Shown piece by piece: positions 1-9,784 of a stretch of DNA of 64,000 nucleotides. The DNA lies in contig JAENYP010000006.1 in NCBI GenBank assembly GCA_016841725.1, positions 62,001 through 126,000 of the forward strand. The letters run 5' to 3'. The notes under the pieces were generated by a model. It was not told the DNA's origin. It worked only from the letters and a program-made list of their open reading frames with translations, and did no database searches. The DNA comes from Thermincola carboxydiphila (lineage in GTDB: Bacteria > Bacillota > Thermincolia > Thermincolales > UBA2595). The position numbers and the translations under genes were made by a program. The stretch's first letter is position 1, and every line of letters begins with the position of its first letter.

Positions 1-91
1 CGGTGTTTTATAATTATCTAAATAGCAATATGTACTGCTGATATACGGCTAGGTCGCAAAAGCGAGGTGAATACACATAAATACTTATATT

Positions 92-310
92 ATGAAAAAA
101 ATCCCAGATGAGGACTGCGGCGTGAATGAGGAAATGTTTCCCTGCCTGGGGAAGTGCTGCCGCAAAAATGATGCCGCATTCATGGCTTCATATGAAAAGA
201 TTTGCCCGTACTGTGACCTATCAGCTTCTCTTCCATATGGAGCAAGCTTGAAGATAGTGACTATTTTTGAATGTAGTAGATTTAGTTATGGCAAAAGGGT
301 AACGGAATGA
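92..310 (+). CDS. small cysteine-rich hypothetical protein
   Basis: A 72-codon frame with seven cysteines, including CCRK and CPYC pairs that could bind metal. I do not recognise the family. There is no well-spaced ribosome binding site: the only GAGGTG lies about 22 bases upstream of the ATG, so expression is doubtful. It lies directly upstream of the SLH gene and could be a remnant of an older gene. Nothing else is apparent in the first 360 bases. Confidence 0.3.
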   Translation: MKKIPDEDCGVNEEMFPCLGKCCRKNDAAFMASYEKICPYCDLSASLPYGASLKIVTIFECSRFSYGKRVTE

Positions 311-363
311 CCAAATATTTAAAAAAATAAGGAGAAATGAAACGGATTGGGGGAAGATGAGTG

Positions 364-3300
364 ATGAAAAAAAACATTTCTTTATTGATTATGTTAATGC
401 TCTTGCAATTGTTTGTTGGTGTGACACCAGTGATTGCAGAAGAAGAAAAGGTTGAAAAGGGTATTGAAAAAGGTATTGAAAAAGAAGAGCCGGTTCAAGA
501 CATGATGATGCTTAATATTGCGCCTATGTCTGGGGAGCCCTTTACCGGAGCAATAGATTCTGATGGAACCTATCAACTGCCCGAGGAATTTACAGGAGCT
601 ATTACCATTGGGAATGAAGTAACATCGGTTACGGTCATTGGCAATGGTGTGGAGAGCCAGCATATAAATACATATATTGTCGTAGCAAGTGGGAGAATCG
701 ACCCTTTAACTCTTACGATTGAAAATTTGAATATAAAAGCACTATACAATAAACCGGGAATAGATTTCGGTTCCGGCGGATCTTATGACCATATACTATA
801 TATAAGTGGTGCCTCCAAAGTAGCAGGAGGTGGAAACTGTGCAGGGATACATGTACCTGAGGGGGTATCTCTGGCTATTGCATCAGGATCCGATGAATCA
901 TCACTTGAAGCTGTAGGAGGCGAATATGGAGCGGGTATCGGCGGTGGCGGAAGTTTAGATGGAGATGGAGGCTCAGGAGGCACAATAACAGTCTCCGGTG
1001 GAACTGTAACAGCCACAGGAGGTCGTTTGGGAGCGGGGATCGGCGGTGGAGGAAGTCAGTATGAAAATGGAGGCTCAGGAGGCACCATAACAATCTCCGG
1101 TGGAAGTATAGAAGCCACAGGAGGCGGTGCTGCAGCGGGCATCGGCTGTGGAGGAGGAGCGTTTGGAAATGGAGGCTCAGGAGGTGAAATAACAATCTCC
1201 GGTGGAACTGTAACAGCCGCAGGAGGTCATTTGGGAGCAGGCATTGGCGGTGGAAACAAAGGCTCAGGAGGCAGAATAACAGTTTTTGGTGGAAGTGTAT
1301 CAGCCGCAGGAGGAAACTATGGAGCAGGCATCGGCGGCGGTGGTAATGGAGATATGGGAACGTGGCAGGTAATCCCAGGAGGTTCAGGAGGCACCATAAC
1401 AGTCTCCGGTGGAAGTGTAACAGCTACAGGAGGATACTATGGAGCGGGCATCGGCGGTGGAGGATGTTACAAGGATGGTGGAGGCTCAGGAGGCATAATA
1501 ACAATCTCCGGCGGAACTGTAACAGCCACAGGAGGATCATCTGATATGGAATTAGAAGGAGAAGGCCATGCGGCAGTGGGCATCGGCGGTGGAGGAAGTC
1601 ACAAAAATAATGGAGGCGCAGGAGGCACCATCATCATCAATAACCACCCTACAGTCATAGCTACCCATGGAACAGCTGCTGGTATCGCTGATATTGGAAA
1701 TGGATATAATGCTGCAGGATCAACTATTATAAAGCGTGATAATGAAAGTGGCCCAGATTTAACATATATAAGACTAGAAGTTCAAAATTTGCCGCCTGAT
1801 ACGGGAAATAAGATAAGCTTCAATGAACAGGAACATGAAATCGATAACGGTGGGCTGACTGGATTCTTTGTTGAAAAACCGACAGCGAGCATGGATATTA
1901 CCCTGAAACTTGCAGAAGATGAAGCAGAAACTGTAATAAATATAAATCCGGGAGATGTTCAAAACAGCAGGATAACGTTAAATGAAAACATAACCATCAC
2001 CTATGGAGTAACAACAGGCGGAACAGTAAATCCAGCAAGTGAAACCCTGGCATCAATAATGGGAGTAGCTCAGGGGTCAGAAGCAACAGCAAGCGCTGGA
2101 TATAGCTTCGTAAACTGGACTGAAGGCGGAGAAGAGATAAGTAAAGACTTAAAATATATCCCTGTGAAGGTAGGGATAGTGAATGTAGCAGCAACTTATA
2201 CCGCGAACTTCAAGGCGAATACCTATACGGTTACATTCAATGCAAACGGCGGCGTAACCCCATCACCGGAAAACAGGGACGTGACCTATGACAGCACCTA
2301 TGGCGCACTGGCCACCGTCACCAGGGACGGTTACAACTTCAACGGCTGGTTCACGGCAGCATCCGGAGGCACCGAGATTACCTCAGCCACCACAGTTGAC
2401 ATTACGGCTGAACAGATGCTTTACGCCCAGTGGGAGGTGGAACCTTACCCCATTAACTATATTCTTGACGGCGGCACCAATGGGGACAATTCAGAAAGCT
2501 ACAATATTGAAATGGTGGACATAATTTTGGAAGATGCCGCCAAGCCTGGTTATACCTTTGTCGGCTGGTATGATGCATCTACAGATGGTAATAAAATAAC
2601 ATCCATCCTTCAAGGTTCTATAGGTAACATAACTCTTTATGCCAGATGGGCCCTTCTTGACTATATAGTAACCTATAATGGCAACGAAAACACAGGAGGT
2701 AATGTCCCTGCAGAAGAGGTTGTTTTTCACACTAACGATTCGGTAATAGTGTTGGGTAACATCGGTTGCCTGGAGAAATCAGGCTATACTTTTGCAGGCT
2801 GGAACACAAAAGCCGATGGCAGCGGCACCGAATATGAGGCTGGAAATGAGTTTACTATGGGTGATGACAATGTAATTTTGTATGCTCAATGGGCGAAAAA
2901 AATTACAGTTACAGCAAATAGTGATTCTAAGGTATATGATGGGACACCATTAACAAATGGTGGGCACACACATACAGAACTACTTTCAGGAGATAGCCTG
3001 GAAGTAACAGTAACAGGAAGTATAACAGATGCAGGAACAGATTCAAATGAAATTACCGAAGTAAGAATAATGAATGGAATTACAGAGGTAACCGAAAACT
3101 ATGATATAACCGAAGTAAACGGCACACTGACAGTAACAAAAAGACCGCTTGAGATAACAGCAGCAAGTGCTTCCAAAAAACATGATAGAACCCCATTAAC
3201 AAATACAGGATATTCAATAACATCAGGAAGCCTGGCGGCTGGTCAGACATTGGCTTCAGTGACAGTAACAGGATCTCAGACTGATCCGGGAAGCAGCACG

Positions 3301-4755
3301 AATGCAGCAAGTGAAGCAGTAATAACGGATGGAGTAGAAGATGTAACAGGAAACTATGACATAACATATGTAGATGGAACATTGGTTATTAATAGAAGAA
3401 GCGGTGGCCAGGGAACTACACCACCTCAGCCAACCCCGTCTCAACCAACACAGGGAAATGTTATCGTCATAGTCAACGGGGAAGAACATGATGCCGGAAT
3501 AGAAACAAAAACAACTGAAGATGAAAAGTCCACGGTTATAATTGAAGTTAACAATCAAGTCATTGCAAGCAAAATCAATGAAGCTATAACGAATAATCCA
3601 ACCGGAACAGGCAACGCCATCCAAGTACCGGTGGCTGATACCAACTCCCAAGTCGCTAAAGTAGAACTGACCGGTGACATTGTTAAGAAGCTGGCAGAAA
3701 ACACCTTTGATGTTTTTATCACCCGGGACAATTTAGAGTATATTATTCCGGCTGAAGAATTTACCATCGGCCAGGTGGCTGAAAATCTTGGCGTTTCCAA
3801 AAAGGAACTTAAAGATATCAAGGTCGAAGTAAAGATTACCAAACCTGATGAAACTGTGGTTGCCAAGTATAATGAAGTGGTCAAAGCTAAGGGAGCAGAG
3901 CTGATATTCCCACCGGTAGAATTTAGAATTGCAGCAAAATCAACAAAATCGGATGGTACCACAGGAGAAGTAGAAATCAGCAATTTCAGCATTTATGTAG
4001 AAAGGGTAATAGAAATACCGGCAGAAGTTGACCCAAGTAGGATTACAACAGGAATTGTATTCAACCCGGACGGCACTTACAACCATGTGCCTACGGTAAT
4101 TTACCAAAAAGACGGCAAGTGGTATGCCAAGATAAATTCTCTAACCAACTCTACTTACTCAATTATTTGGAATCCGGTAAAGGTGAAATCAGTGGAAAAT
4201 CACTGGGCCCAAGAAACAGTCAACGACATGGCAGCAAAATTGGTTATCTTTAATCCCGAGAGCTTTGAGCCCAATAAGGCCATTACCCGTGCAGATTTTG
4301 CAGAATACATTGTTCGTGCCTTGGGTCTGTATAGAGAAGGTTATAAGCATGAGAATAAGTTTACGGATGTAAGCAGTACAGGTGCAAGAACTTTGGCTAT
4401 TCTCATTGCCAATGAATACGGCATAGTCTCTGGATATCCGGATGGTACATTCAGACCTGCTCAGCAGATTTCAAGAGAAGAAGCTATGGCTATGCTCCAA
4501 CGAGCAATGCAGGTAACAAAGCTTATCGGAAGCGACAAGGACAGATATCGGAACTACACAGATTTTGCAAAAGTGAGTAGTTGGGCAGAAGCATCTGTAA
4601 AAGAAGCGCTATCCGCCCACGTCTTCAATGGAACAAGTGCAACAACTATTTCACCAGAATCGAATCTGACATATGCAGAAACTGCACAGGCAATTAAGAA
4701 TCTCTTGGTGGAATCAAAATTAATTAATAGAGCATTGAAGGAATACATTGATTAA
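364..4755 (+). CDS. SLH-domain surface protein with glycine-rich beta repeats and InlB-type repeats
   Basis: A 1463-residue exported cell-wall protein. The start chosen is the ATG at 364, behind GGGGGAAG; a GTG one codon earlier is also open. A signal peptide covers about residues 1-26 and ends VIA before an acidic run. Residues about 180-450 hold 7-8 imperfect repeats of the GAGIGGGGS / GGTITISGG / TVTATGG type, which predict a right-handed beta-helix or stacked-strand stalk. Residues about 615-850 hold three InlB/Flg_new-type repeats (GYxFxGW ... LYAQW). Two MBG-like modules (VYDGTPLTN ... NYDIT) follow, then a Pro/Gln linker, a conserved pre-SLH domain shared with the fourth SLH protein, and three SLH repeats from about residue 1275 that should bind pyruvylated wall polymer. 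Probable role is adhesion or surface structure; the ligand is unknown. Confidence 0.9.
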   Translation: MKKNISLLIMLMLLQLFVGVTPVIAEEEKVEKGIEKGIEKEEPVQDMMMLNIAPMSGEPFTGAIDSDGTYQLPEEFTGAITIGNEVTSVTVIGNGVESQHINTYIVVASGRIDPLTLTIENLNIKALYNKPGIDFGSGGSYDHILYISGASKVAGGGNCAGIHVPEGVSLAIASGSDESSLEAVGGEYGAGIGGGGSLDGDGGSGGTITVSGGTVTATGGRLGAGIGGGGSQYENGGSGGTITISGGSIEATGGGAAAGIGCGGGAFGNGGSGGEITISGGTVTAAGGHLGAGIGGGNKGSGGRITVFGGSVSAAGGNYGAGIGGGGNGDMGTWQVIPGGSGGTITVSGGSVTATGGYYGAGIGGGGCYKDGGGSGGIITISGGTVTATGGSSDMELEGEGHAAVGIGGGGSHKNNGGAGGTIIINNHPTVIATHGTAAGIADIGNGYNAAGSTIIKRDNESGPDLTYIRLEVQNLPPDTGNKISFNEQEHEIDNGGLTGFFVEKPTASMDITLKLAEDEAETVININPGDVQNSRITLNENITITYGVTTGGTVNPASETLASIMGVAQGSEATASAGYSFVNWTEGGEEISKDLKYIPVKVGIVNVAATYTANFKANTYTVTFNANGGVTPSPENRDVTYDSTYGALATVTRDGYNFNGWFTAASGGTEITSATTVDITAEQMLYAQWEVEPYPINYILDGGTNGDNSESYNIEMVDIILEDAAKPGYTFVGWYDASTDGNKITSILQGSIGNITLYARWALLDYIVTYNGNENTGGNVPAEEVVFHTNDSVIVLGNIGCLEKSGYTFAGWNTKADGSGTEYEAGNEFTMGDDNVILYAQWAKKITVTANSDSKVYDGTPLTNGGHTHTELLSGDSLEVTVTGSITDAGTDSNEITEVRIMNGITEVTENYDITEVNGTLTVTKRPLEITAASASKKHDRTPLTNTGYSITSGSLAAGQTLASVTVTGSQTDPGSSTNAASEAVITDGVEDVTGNYDITYVDGTLVINRRSGGQGTTPPQPTPSQPTQGNVIVIVNGEEHDAGIETKTTEDEKSTVIIEVNNQVIASKINEAITNNPTGTGNAIQVPVADTNSQVAKVELTGDIVKKLAENTFDVFITRDNLEYIIPAEEFTIGQVAENLGVSKKELKDIKVEVKITKPDETVVAKYNEVVKAKGAELIFPPVEFRIAAKSTKSDGTTGEVEISNFSIYVERVIEIPAEVDPSRITTGIVFNPDGTYNHVPTVIYQKDGKWYAKINSLTNSTYSIIWNPVKVKSVENHWAQETVNDMAAKLVIFNPESFEPNKAITRADFAEYIVRALGLYREGYKHENKFTDVSSTGARTLAILIANEYGIVSGYPDGTFRPAQQISREEAMAMLQRAMQVTKLIGSDKDRYRNYTDFAKVSSWAEASVKEALSAHVFNGTSATTISPESNLTYAETAQAIKNLLVESKLINRALKEYID
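960..1640 (+). repeat. in-gene glycine-rich tandem repeats
   Basis: Within the SLH gene, a unit of roughly 100-120 bases recurs about seven times with variable spacer length. Each unit carries GGAGGCTCAGGAGGCA, then an ATAACARTCTCCGGTGGAA segment, then ACAGCCACAGGAGG. Similarity is high at the DNA level, so copy number can change by slippage or recombination. Confidence 0.8.
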
Positions 4756-4806
4756 AGATTTTATTAAAAGCACGCTGCCTAAAATAACCTTATGTACTAA
4801 AAGAGT

Positions 4807-4840
4807 GACAAGTTAGTCATAATGACTGCTTGTCATTATT
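4807..4840 (+). terminator. probable terminator after first SLH gene
   Basis: A near-perfect hairpin: GACAAGTTAGTCAT (4807-4820) pairs with ATGACTGCTTGTC (4822-4834), with a one-base bulge. It is followed by an AT-rich ATTATTATTAT run rather than a clean U-tract, so termination strength is uncertain. Confidence 0.5.
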
Positions 4841-4994
4841 ATTATAGCAATATGGGTATATTGCAGGTTACCAAAACAATATGCCGACTGTGAAAAACGG
4901 GATACTGGATTGGAGAATATGTGTAAAGATGACGTATTGCCTACTGTTTAGATAAAATTTAGAATTTCTACATTTGCAATTTATATATGTCTGA

Positions 4995-5000
4995 TATAAT
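4995..5000 (+). promoter_or_regulatory. candidate extended -10 of kinase operon
   Basis: TGaTATAAT, an extended -10, lies about 37 bases before the kinase start. The best -35 (TTGCAA at 4974) is spaced only 15 bases away and is weak. GAAGGGGGGG at 5021-5030 is the ribosome binding site. Confidence 0.4.
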
Positions 5001-5037
5001 TTTAGGATAGAATTATGTATGAAGGGGGGGCGATGCC

Positions 5038-6429
5038 ATGAAGATAATTAACCGCATTATGACTTCAAGCGCTTTATTGGTGTTTCTTTCTCTTGTTTCC
5101 CTGCTTGCCGTTGTAAGTATTATAATTTTCACGTCCCCTGGTGATCCTGGCAAAGAGTTATTGGATAAAAACGTATTCCACAGTTGGGAAATACTTGATA
5201 ACTTTGACGCTTCTACAGGAGATTGGAATGCACTAAACGCTCAACTTGATCTGTATGGTTATAAGCTGCTTGTCCTGGAGGGCGATAACATAATTTTTTC
5301 CACACTAAGTGATTCACAAGGCTGGATTATAAACAGTCTTAAGCCGTTAGAGCTTGAACAAAGTGCGTTGGCGGGAAGAGCACAGGAAATGACATTTGCT
5401 GCTGTGGCAAAGGGGACATATTCAATATTTGCCGTTGGGGGCAGGGTAGATAACCTGAATGTTTTCAGCGGCTTTCTGCAGCCATTTCTGACATACTGCC
5501 TGATTGTCATTGCGGTTATCCTGCTGCTTAGCCAGCTTTTCACGCGCAAAATGGTTTGGCGTATCCTTCGCCCATTGAACGCCTTGTCGGACGGCGCAAA
5601 GCGGATAGAAAACGGTGATTTTTCAAAACCCGTGGTTTATCCGGGTAAGGACGAGTTTGCACCTGTCTGCACAGCGTTTAACCGTATGCAGGAGCATCTT
5701 TTGAAAGAACGGGAGAAAACCGCCTTTTACGAAAAAGCCCGCACGGAATTAATTGCCGGCATCTCCCACGACCTCAGGACTCCGCTGACCTCTGTCAAAG
5801 GCTACATCAAAGGTTTACGTGACAACGTGGCGAACACCCCGGAAAGACGGGAGCAGTATCTCGCAATCGCCTATAAAAAAGCATGCGAAATGGATGCACT
5901 TTTGCAAAGGCTTTTCTACTTTTCGAGCCTGGAAACGGGTAATCTGCCGCTTTCGCTTGACCGTGAGGATTTAGGAAGTTTTGTCCGCCGGTTTGCGGAG
6001 AATATGCATGACGAGCTTGATTACAAAAACATAAAAATGATCGTGGAGGCAACATCTGTCCCCCACCCCGTAAAATTTGATGGAGAGCAGATGCGTCGTG
6101 CATTGCTTAACCTGGTAGAAAATGCGGTAAAATATGCAAATACAAAGTCCCTTGTCCTACGTATATCCGTATGGCGTGAGCGTGGCATGGAACACCTGCT
6201 GTTTGCTGATAATGGTCGGGGCGTGCCGGAAGAACACTTGACCCGTTTGTTTGAGCGATTTTGGCGGGGCGACGAGGCCCGCGGTACAAAAAACGGCGAA
6301 GGCAGCGGACTTGGACTGTATATTGTGAAATACATCGTGGAAGCGCATGGCGGCTTTGTAACGGCTAAAAACGACAACGGCTTGCAAATCAAAATTTCCC
6401 TGCCGTGCGGAAAGGAGGAAAACCTTTGA
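5038..6429 (+). CDS. HAMP-domain sensor histidine kinase
   Basis: A 463-residue membrane sensor kinase. The N-terminal membrane segment spans about residues 8-32, an extracytoplasmic loop follows to about 150, and a second membrane segment lies at about 153-175. A HAMP linker follows, then a HisKA domain with phosphorylated His at about residue 244 (GISHDLRTPLTS), then HATPase with N box NLVENAVKYA, G1 DNGRGVP, F box FERFW and G2 GSGLGLYIV. It is the first gene of an operon with the response regulator (overlapping) and an ABC exporter. By analogy with similar loci it probably senses envelope stress or a peptide antibiotic. The kinase-before-regulator order is less usual than the reverse. Confidence 0.93.
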   Translation: MKIINRIMTSSALLVFLSLVSLLAVVSIIIFTSPGDPGKELLDKNVFHSWEILDNFDASTGDWNALNAQLDLYGYKLLVLEGDNIIFSTLSDSQGWIINSLKPLELEQSALAGRAQEMTFAAVAKGTYSIFAVGGRVDNLNVFSGFLQPFLTYCLIVIAVILLLSQLFTRKMVWRILRPLNALSDGAKRIENGDFSKPVVYPGKDEFAPVCTAFNRMQEHLLKEREKTAFYEKARTELIAGISHDLRTPLTSVKGYIKGLRDNVANTPERREQYLAIAYKKACEMDALLQRLFYFSSLETGNLPLSLDREDLGSFVRRFAENMHDELDYKNIKMIVEATSVPHPVKFDGEQMRRALLNLVENAVKYANTKSLVLRISVWRERGMEHLLFADNGRGVPEEHLTRLFERFWRGDEARGTKNGEGSGLGLYIVKYIVEAHGGFVTAKNDNGLQIKISLPCGKEENL

Positions 6430-7118
6430 GGAAGATACTCATTGTTGAAGACGACACCGAAATCGCTATGCTGGAAAAGGACTATCTGGAAATAAACGGC
6501 TTTGAAACAGAAATCATGGTGGATGGCAATCAAGCATTAGCAGCACTTCAAAAAGGCGGTTACGATCTGATTCTGCTCGACTTGATGCTGCCGGGCCAAA
6601 ACGGCTATGATATATGCAGGCAAATTAGGGACAAAATCGATATTCCAATCCTTATGGTAACAGCCCGCACAGAGTCTGCCGATAAAATCCGCGGGCTTGG
6701 CCTGGGGGCGGATGATTACATCGCCAAACCCTTCGACCCCGCCGAGCTGGTGGCGAGGATCAAATCTCATCTGAATCGTTATGCGCGGCTGACATGCTCT
6801 GCAAAAAGCAGCAAAGATGACACGATAATGATTGGGGACTTAAAAATACTGCCCAAAAGCTGGATGGTTTATAAAGGAGAAACTGAAATCAAATTGCCCA
6901 ATCGCGAGTTTGAACTCTTATTATTCCTCGCGGGGAACCCCAATACAGTTTTTTCAAAAGAACAGCTTTTCGAAAAAATCTGGGGTTATGATTATACAGG
7001 CGACAGCGCGACCGTCACCGTGCACATCAATCGTATCCGGGAGAAAATTGAGGACGACCCATCCAATCCGAAGGTGATAGTAACCGTATGGGGGGCAGGA
7101 TACCGGCTTAACGCTTAA
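6426..7118 (+). CDS. OmpR/PhoB-family response regulator
   Basis: A 230-residue DNA-binding regulator with receiver domain residues D9, D10, D52 (LILLDLMLPG) and K at about 105, and a C-terminal winged helix (NREFELLLFLA ... TVHINRIREKI ... GAGYRL). I place the start at the TTG at 6426, which overlaps the kinase stop and sits 7-8 bases behind AAAGGAGGAA. A GTG at 6405 is open but lacks that spacing and would add non-conserved residues. It is translationally coupled to the kinase and probably controls the ABC transporter just downstream. Confidence 0.92.
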   Translation: MRKILIVEDDTEIAMLEKDYLEINGFETEIMVDGNQALAALQKGGYDLILLDLMLPGQNGYDICRQIRDKIDIPILMVTARTESADKIRGLGLGADDYIAKPFDPAELVARIKSHLNRYARLTCSAKSSKDDTIMIGDLKILPKSWMVYKGETEIKLPNREFELLLFLAGNPNTVFSKEQLFEKIWGYDYTGDSATVTVHINRIREKIEDDPSNPKVIVTVWGAGYRLNA

Positions 7119-7191
7119 TTTATCTTTTTTCATCTGGCAGTTTAGGAATGGCTCCTATAATAAGCATATCGAAGCAAAAGGAGGCATTGAT

Positions 7192-8070
7192 GTGAAACTA
7201 ACAATCCAAAATATCAGTAAAAACTACGGTAAAAAGCGAGCCTTAAATGGTGTTAGCTTTGAAATGGAAAATGGTGTTTACGGCCTGCTGGGACCTAACG
7301 GGGCAGGTAAGAGTACCCTTATCCGCATATTGGCGGGGGTTACGAAAGCAAGCGGCGGCGAGGTTCTGGTAAACGGGAAAAACAAAAAATCCTGTGACAG
7401 GGAATTTCGAGCAACGCTTGGGTATCTTCCACAGTCGTTGGATTTTTATCCGGAATTTTCAGGACTTGACTATCTGCGCTTTGTCGCCGCGCTTAAAGGC
7501 ATAAAAAATGATGAAGTTGAGCCTAAAATTAAAAAACTTGCCGAACAGGTTCGTCTTACTCATGATTTGCACCGTAAGTGTGTCAACTACTCAGGAGGCA
7601 TGAAGCGGCGGCTCGGTATTGCGCAGGCGCTCCTTAACGACCCGGAGATACTCATTCTTGACGAACCTACCGCTGGGCTTGACCCCCATGAGCGTATTAA
7701 ATTCCGTAATCTTGTTTCAATTTTCTCCCGTGACAGGACGGTACTTCTCTCCACACACATCGTGTCTGACATTGATTGTATAGCAAAGGAAACAGTCATG
7801 ATAAAGGACGGTAGGGTGGGGAGAATGGAGAGTACGCAGAGTTTTGTGGACGCAATTGGGGGCAAGGTCTGGCTGATGAAGATGACAGTAGATGAACTGG
7901 TGGAATATCAAAATGACCATATCATCAGCAATGTCATTCCAACAGGCGACAAAATGGAAGTGCGAGTAGTGTCAGACGCAAAGCCTGCGGCTGATGCTGT
8001 GGTTGCAATGCCAACACTTGAGGATGCTTATCTCTATGAATTTAATGCGATGGCAGGAGATGTCGTATGA
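7192..8070 (+). CDS. ABC transporter ATP-binding protein
   Basis: A 292-residue ATPase of the ABC-2 exporter class. Walker A is GPNGAGKST, the signature is YSGGMKRRLGIAQ, Walker B is ILILDEPTAGLDP, and the switch is LLSTHIVSD. The GTG start sits behind AAAAGGAGG. A possible -10 (TATAAT at about 7155) lies in the 73-base gap after the regulator, so the exporter may have its own promoter. The stop overlaps the permease start (ATGA). Confidence 0.93.
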   Translation: MKLTIQNISKNYGKKRALNGVSFEMENGVYGLLGPNGAGKSTLIRILAGVTKASGGEVLVNGKNKKSCDREFRATLGYLPQSLDFYPEFSGLDYLRFVAALKGIKNDEVEPKIKKLAEQVRLTHDLHRKCVNYSGGMKRRLGIAQALLNDPEILILDEPTAGLDPHERIKFRNLVSIFSRDRTVLLSTHIVSDIDCIAKETVMIKDGRVGRMESTQSFVDAIGGKVWLMKMTVDELVEYQNDHIISNVIPTGDKMEVRVVSDAKPAADAVVAMPTLEDAYLYEFNAMAGDVV

Positions 8071-9272
8071 AACTCTTTAAATATGAAATGAAAAAGCTGG
8101 TTTGGCATAAAAATAGAATAATCTTGCTGGCAGTGATGTTCGTCATATTCACATTGCTGGGTCTGTGGACCAGCAGCGGTACTTTTGAATTGCGTGGCAG
8201 CGATGGCTACAGCGAGTATATAAATCTAGTTCAGCAATATTCAGGAACATTAGATTCTGAGCAATTGCAAGAGTCTAATGAAATAGCTGAGCAAGCCAAA
8301 GCCAAACAGAGGCAAGGCGATAACGATTCATTTATACTATACCTAAACCAAAATCCTGTAGTGAAATTTCATTATGACTATGCAAATTTTGGTAAAAGGG
8401 TTTATGAATACTGGAATGGCCCCGAATATCAGGACGAATCGGACATAAAGGGCGTTTATCCGCTTCAGGATAAATTAAAGACGCTTGAGAACAGGCAGGA
8501 CTCGTATGAATATAAGTATTACCAAAAACGTTTGGAAACAGAGCTTTCTCAGGGTGAACCGATCTTTACCTACACGCAATTCTGGAATAACTTTGCCAGT
8601 GCGTTTGACATTTCAAGAGTTGTATTTTTGCTTTTGATGACATTGGCGTTTGTTATAGCCCCTGTTTTCACACAGGAAATAAAGACCGATATGAACAGTA
8701 TTGTGCTCTGTTCATTCAAAGGCCGCAGCGAAATTGTAACTGCAAAGCTATTATCTGTTTGTTCGACCGCCGTCATTTTAACTGCTTTATATTTCAGCGG
8801 ATATTTTATTGGGGCTTTTATCGCAACCGGGAATATAGTAGGTTTTAATGCTCCAGCCCGCTGTTTTGCAACCTTTGAGGGAACAGCGATGGATACAACC
8901 GTAGTCGGTATGGCTATACTAGGCGTTTTATGGACGATGCTTGCCGCAGTAGTTTTTGGTTTGCTTATTTGCCTTATCTCCGCATACGCTAAAAACCAGA
9001 CATCAGTGTTTGGCTTGAGTGTTGTATTCATCCTGACATTTTCTATGATGGGTTTTTCCCCCGATTACATTCATGCAACGATCTGGCCTTTGATTGATTT
9101 TAACTTTGTTACACTTTCTCTTTTCGGCATTATATTCAGTGGAAGTACTATGTACAATTTTTTTGGAATGCCATTATCATACGGCATGTCGGCTTTCGTG
9201 GTCTGTATAGTTCTTTCCCTGGTTGTCGTTTTCCTGACATATCTTGTGCAGAAAAGGCGGCAGGTGGTGTAA
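8067..9272 (+). CDS. ABC-2 type permease
   Basis: A 401-residue membrane protein with one N-terminal membrane segment (about 18-38), a long extracytoplasmic loop of about 150 residues, and five or six further segments from about residue 190 (VVFLLLMTLAFVIAP, AVILTALYFSGYFIGAF, ILGVLWTMLAAVVFGLL, VFILTFSMMGF, FVVCIVLSLVVVFL). It overlaps the ATPase gene by four bases and should be its partner. The substrate cannot be read from the sequence; linkage to the two-component system suggests peptide or drug efflux. Confidence 0.85.
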   Translation: MKLFKYEMKKLVWHKNRIILLAVMFVIFTLLGLWTSSGTFELRGSDGYSEYINLVQQYSGTLDSEQLQESNEIAEQAKAKQRQGDNDSFILYLNQNPVVKFHYDYANFGKRVYEYWNGPEYQDESDIKGVYPLQDKLKTLENRQDSYEYKYYQKRLETELSQGEPIFTYTQFWNNFASAFDISRVVFLLLMTLAFVIAPVFTQEIKTDMNSIVLCSFKGRSEIVTAKLLSVCSTAVILTALYFSGYFIGAFIATGNIVGFNAPARCFATFEGTAMDTTVVGMAILGVLWTMLAAVVFGLLICLISAYAKNQTSVFGLSVVFILTFSMMGFSPDYIHATIWPLIDFNFVTLSLFGIIFSGSTMYNFFGMPLSYGMSAFVVCIVLSLVVVFLTYLVQKRRQVV

Positions 9273-9345
9273 GACACAATAAATTGCGAAGTTTTGCGAT
9301 AATCGCATATAAACTGGCTAACGGGGACGTACATCTGCCAGTGAA

Positions 9346-9453
9346 ATGTGGAAATGCCCGAAGTGCGGTCGTGAGTTCAAAAACATGGAACGAGACCATT
9401 TTTGTGTGAAACCGAACAGCATTCCCGAGCAGCCGCGCCATCAGCAGATTTGA
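9346..9453 (+). pseudogene. 5' scrap of a DUF1801-type zinc-ribbon protein
   Basis: An open frame beginning MWKCPKCGREFKN and containing DHFC matches the N-terminal zinc ribbon seen in DUF1801/DUF5655 relatives as I remember them. It runs only 35 codons and stops where the sequence switches into an antitoxin-gene fragment. It is a broken gene end, not a functional gene. Confidence 0.5.
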
Positions 9454-9496
9454 GAAATCACTATGGTGAAATTTCCAAGCAGTGCAAAGAATCAAG
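9438..9496 (+). pseudogene. fragment of YefM/Phd antitoxin gene
   Basis: About 59 bases match the 5' part of the intact antitoxin gene (12835-12892) with three or four mismatches, coding DLRNHYGEISKQCKES. Both flanks are unrelated. It is the scar of a second toxin-antitoxin cassette. Confidence 0.7.
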
Positions 9497-9748
9497 CTTT
9501 CTGGCAACTCCGGAATGAACCTACCCCAAGGCGAGTATGGACTGGATGACAATTCGATGGAAATCACATCTGCAGAGGCTGTAGCTTATGAGAGGATGCT
9601 ATCCTCGAATATTCACACAATATAGTGCGCAGCCAAGGCTCCACCAGGTCCAATGGGCATCTTTTTTATATCCTCAAGGCATGTTGAGACAGTAGTATTG
9701 ATGTCAAGGGTGGAGAAGTGAGCGTGTCAAAAACCCAGTAAATAAGTC

Positions 9749-9784
9749 ATTCGTGCGAATGGATAAATTTTATTCGCTTGCGAA
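9749..9784. promoter_or_regulatory. pair of TTCG-type dyads before a 16-codon orphan frame
   Basis: Two short palindromes, ATTCGTGCGAAT (9749-9760) and TTCGCTTGCGAA (9773-9784), lie 24 bases centre to centre. A ribosome-site-like ATGGAGAA follows, then an ATG (9809) opening a 16-codon frame that ends at 9859. This looks like a surviving operator and gene start whose gene body has been deleted. The cognate regulator is unknown. Confidence 0.3.

Noticed and set aside
40-100. Possible cyclic-di-GMP riboswitch before the first SLH gene
   Set aside because: TCGCAAAAGCGA is only a short hairpin; the conserved GEMM core and tetraloop receptor are absent.
3080-3992. Long minus-strand frames inside the first SLH gene
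   Set aside because: They are mirror frames of repetitive Ser/Thr/Gly coding DNA with no ribosome sites.
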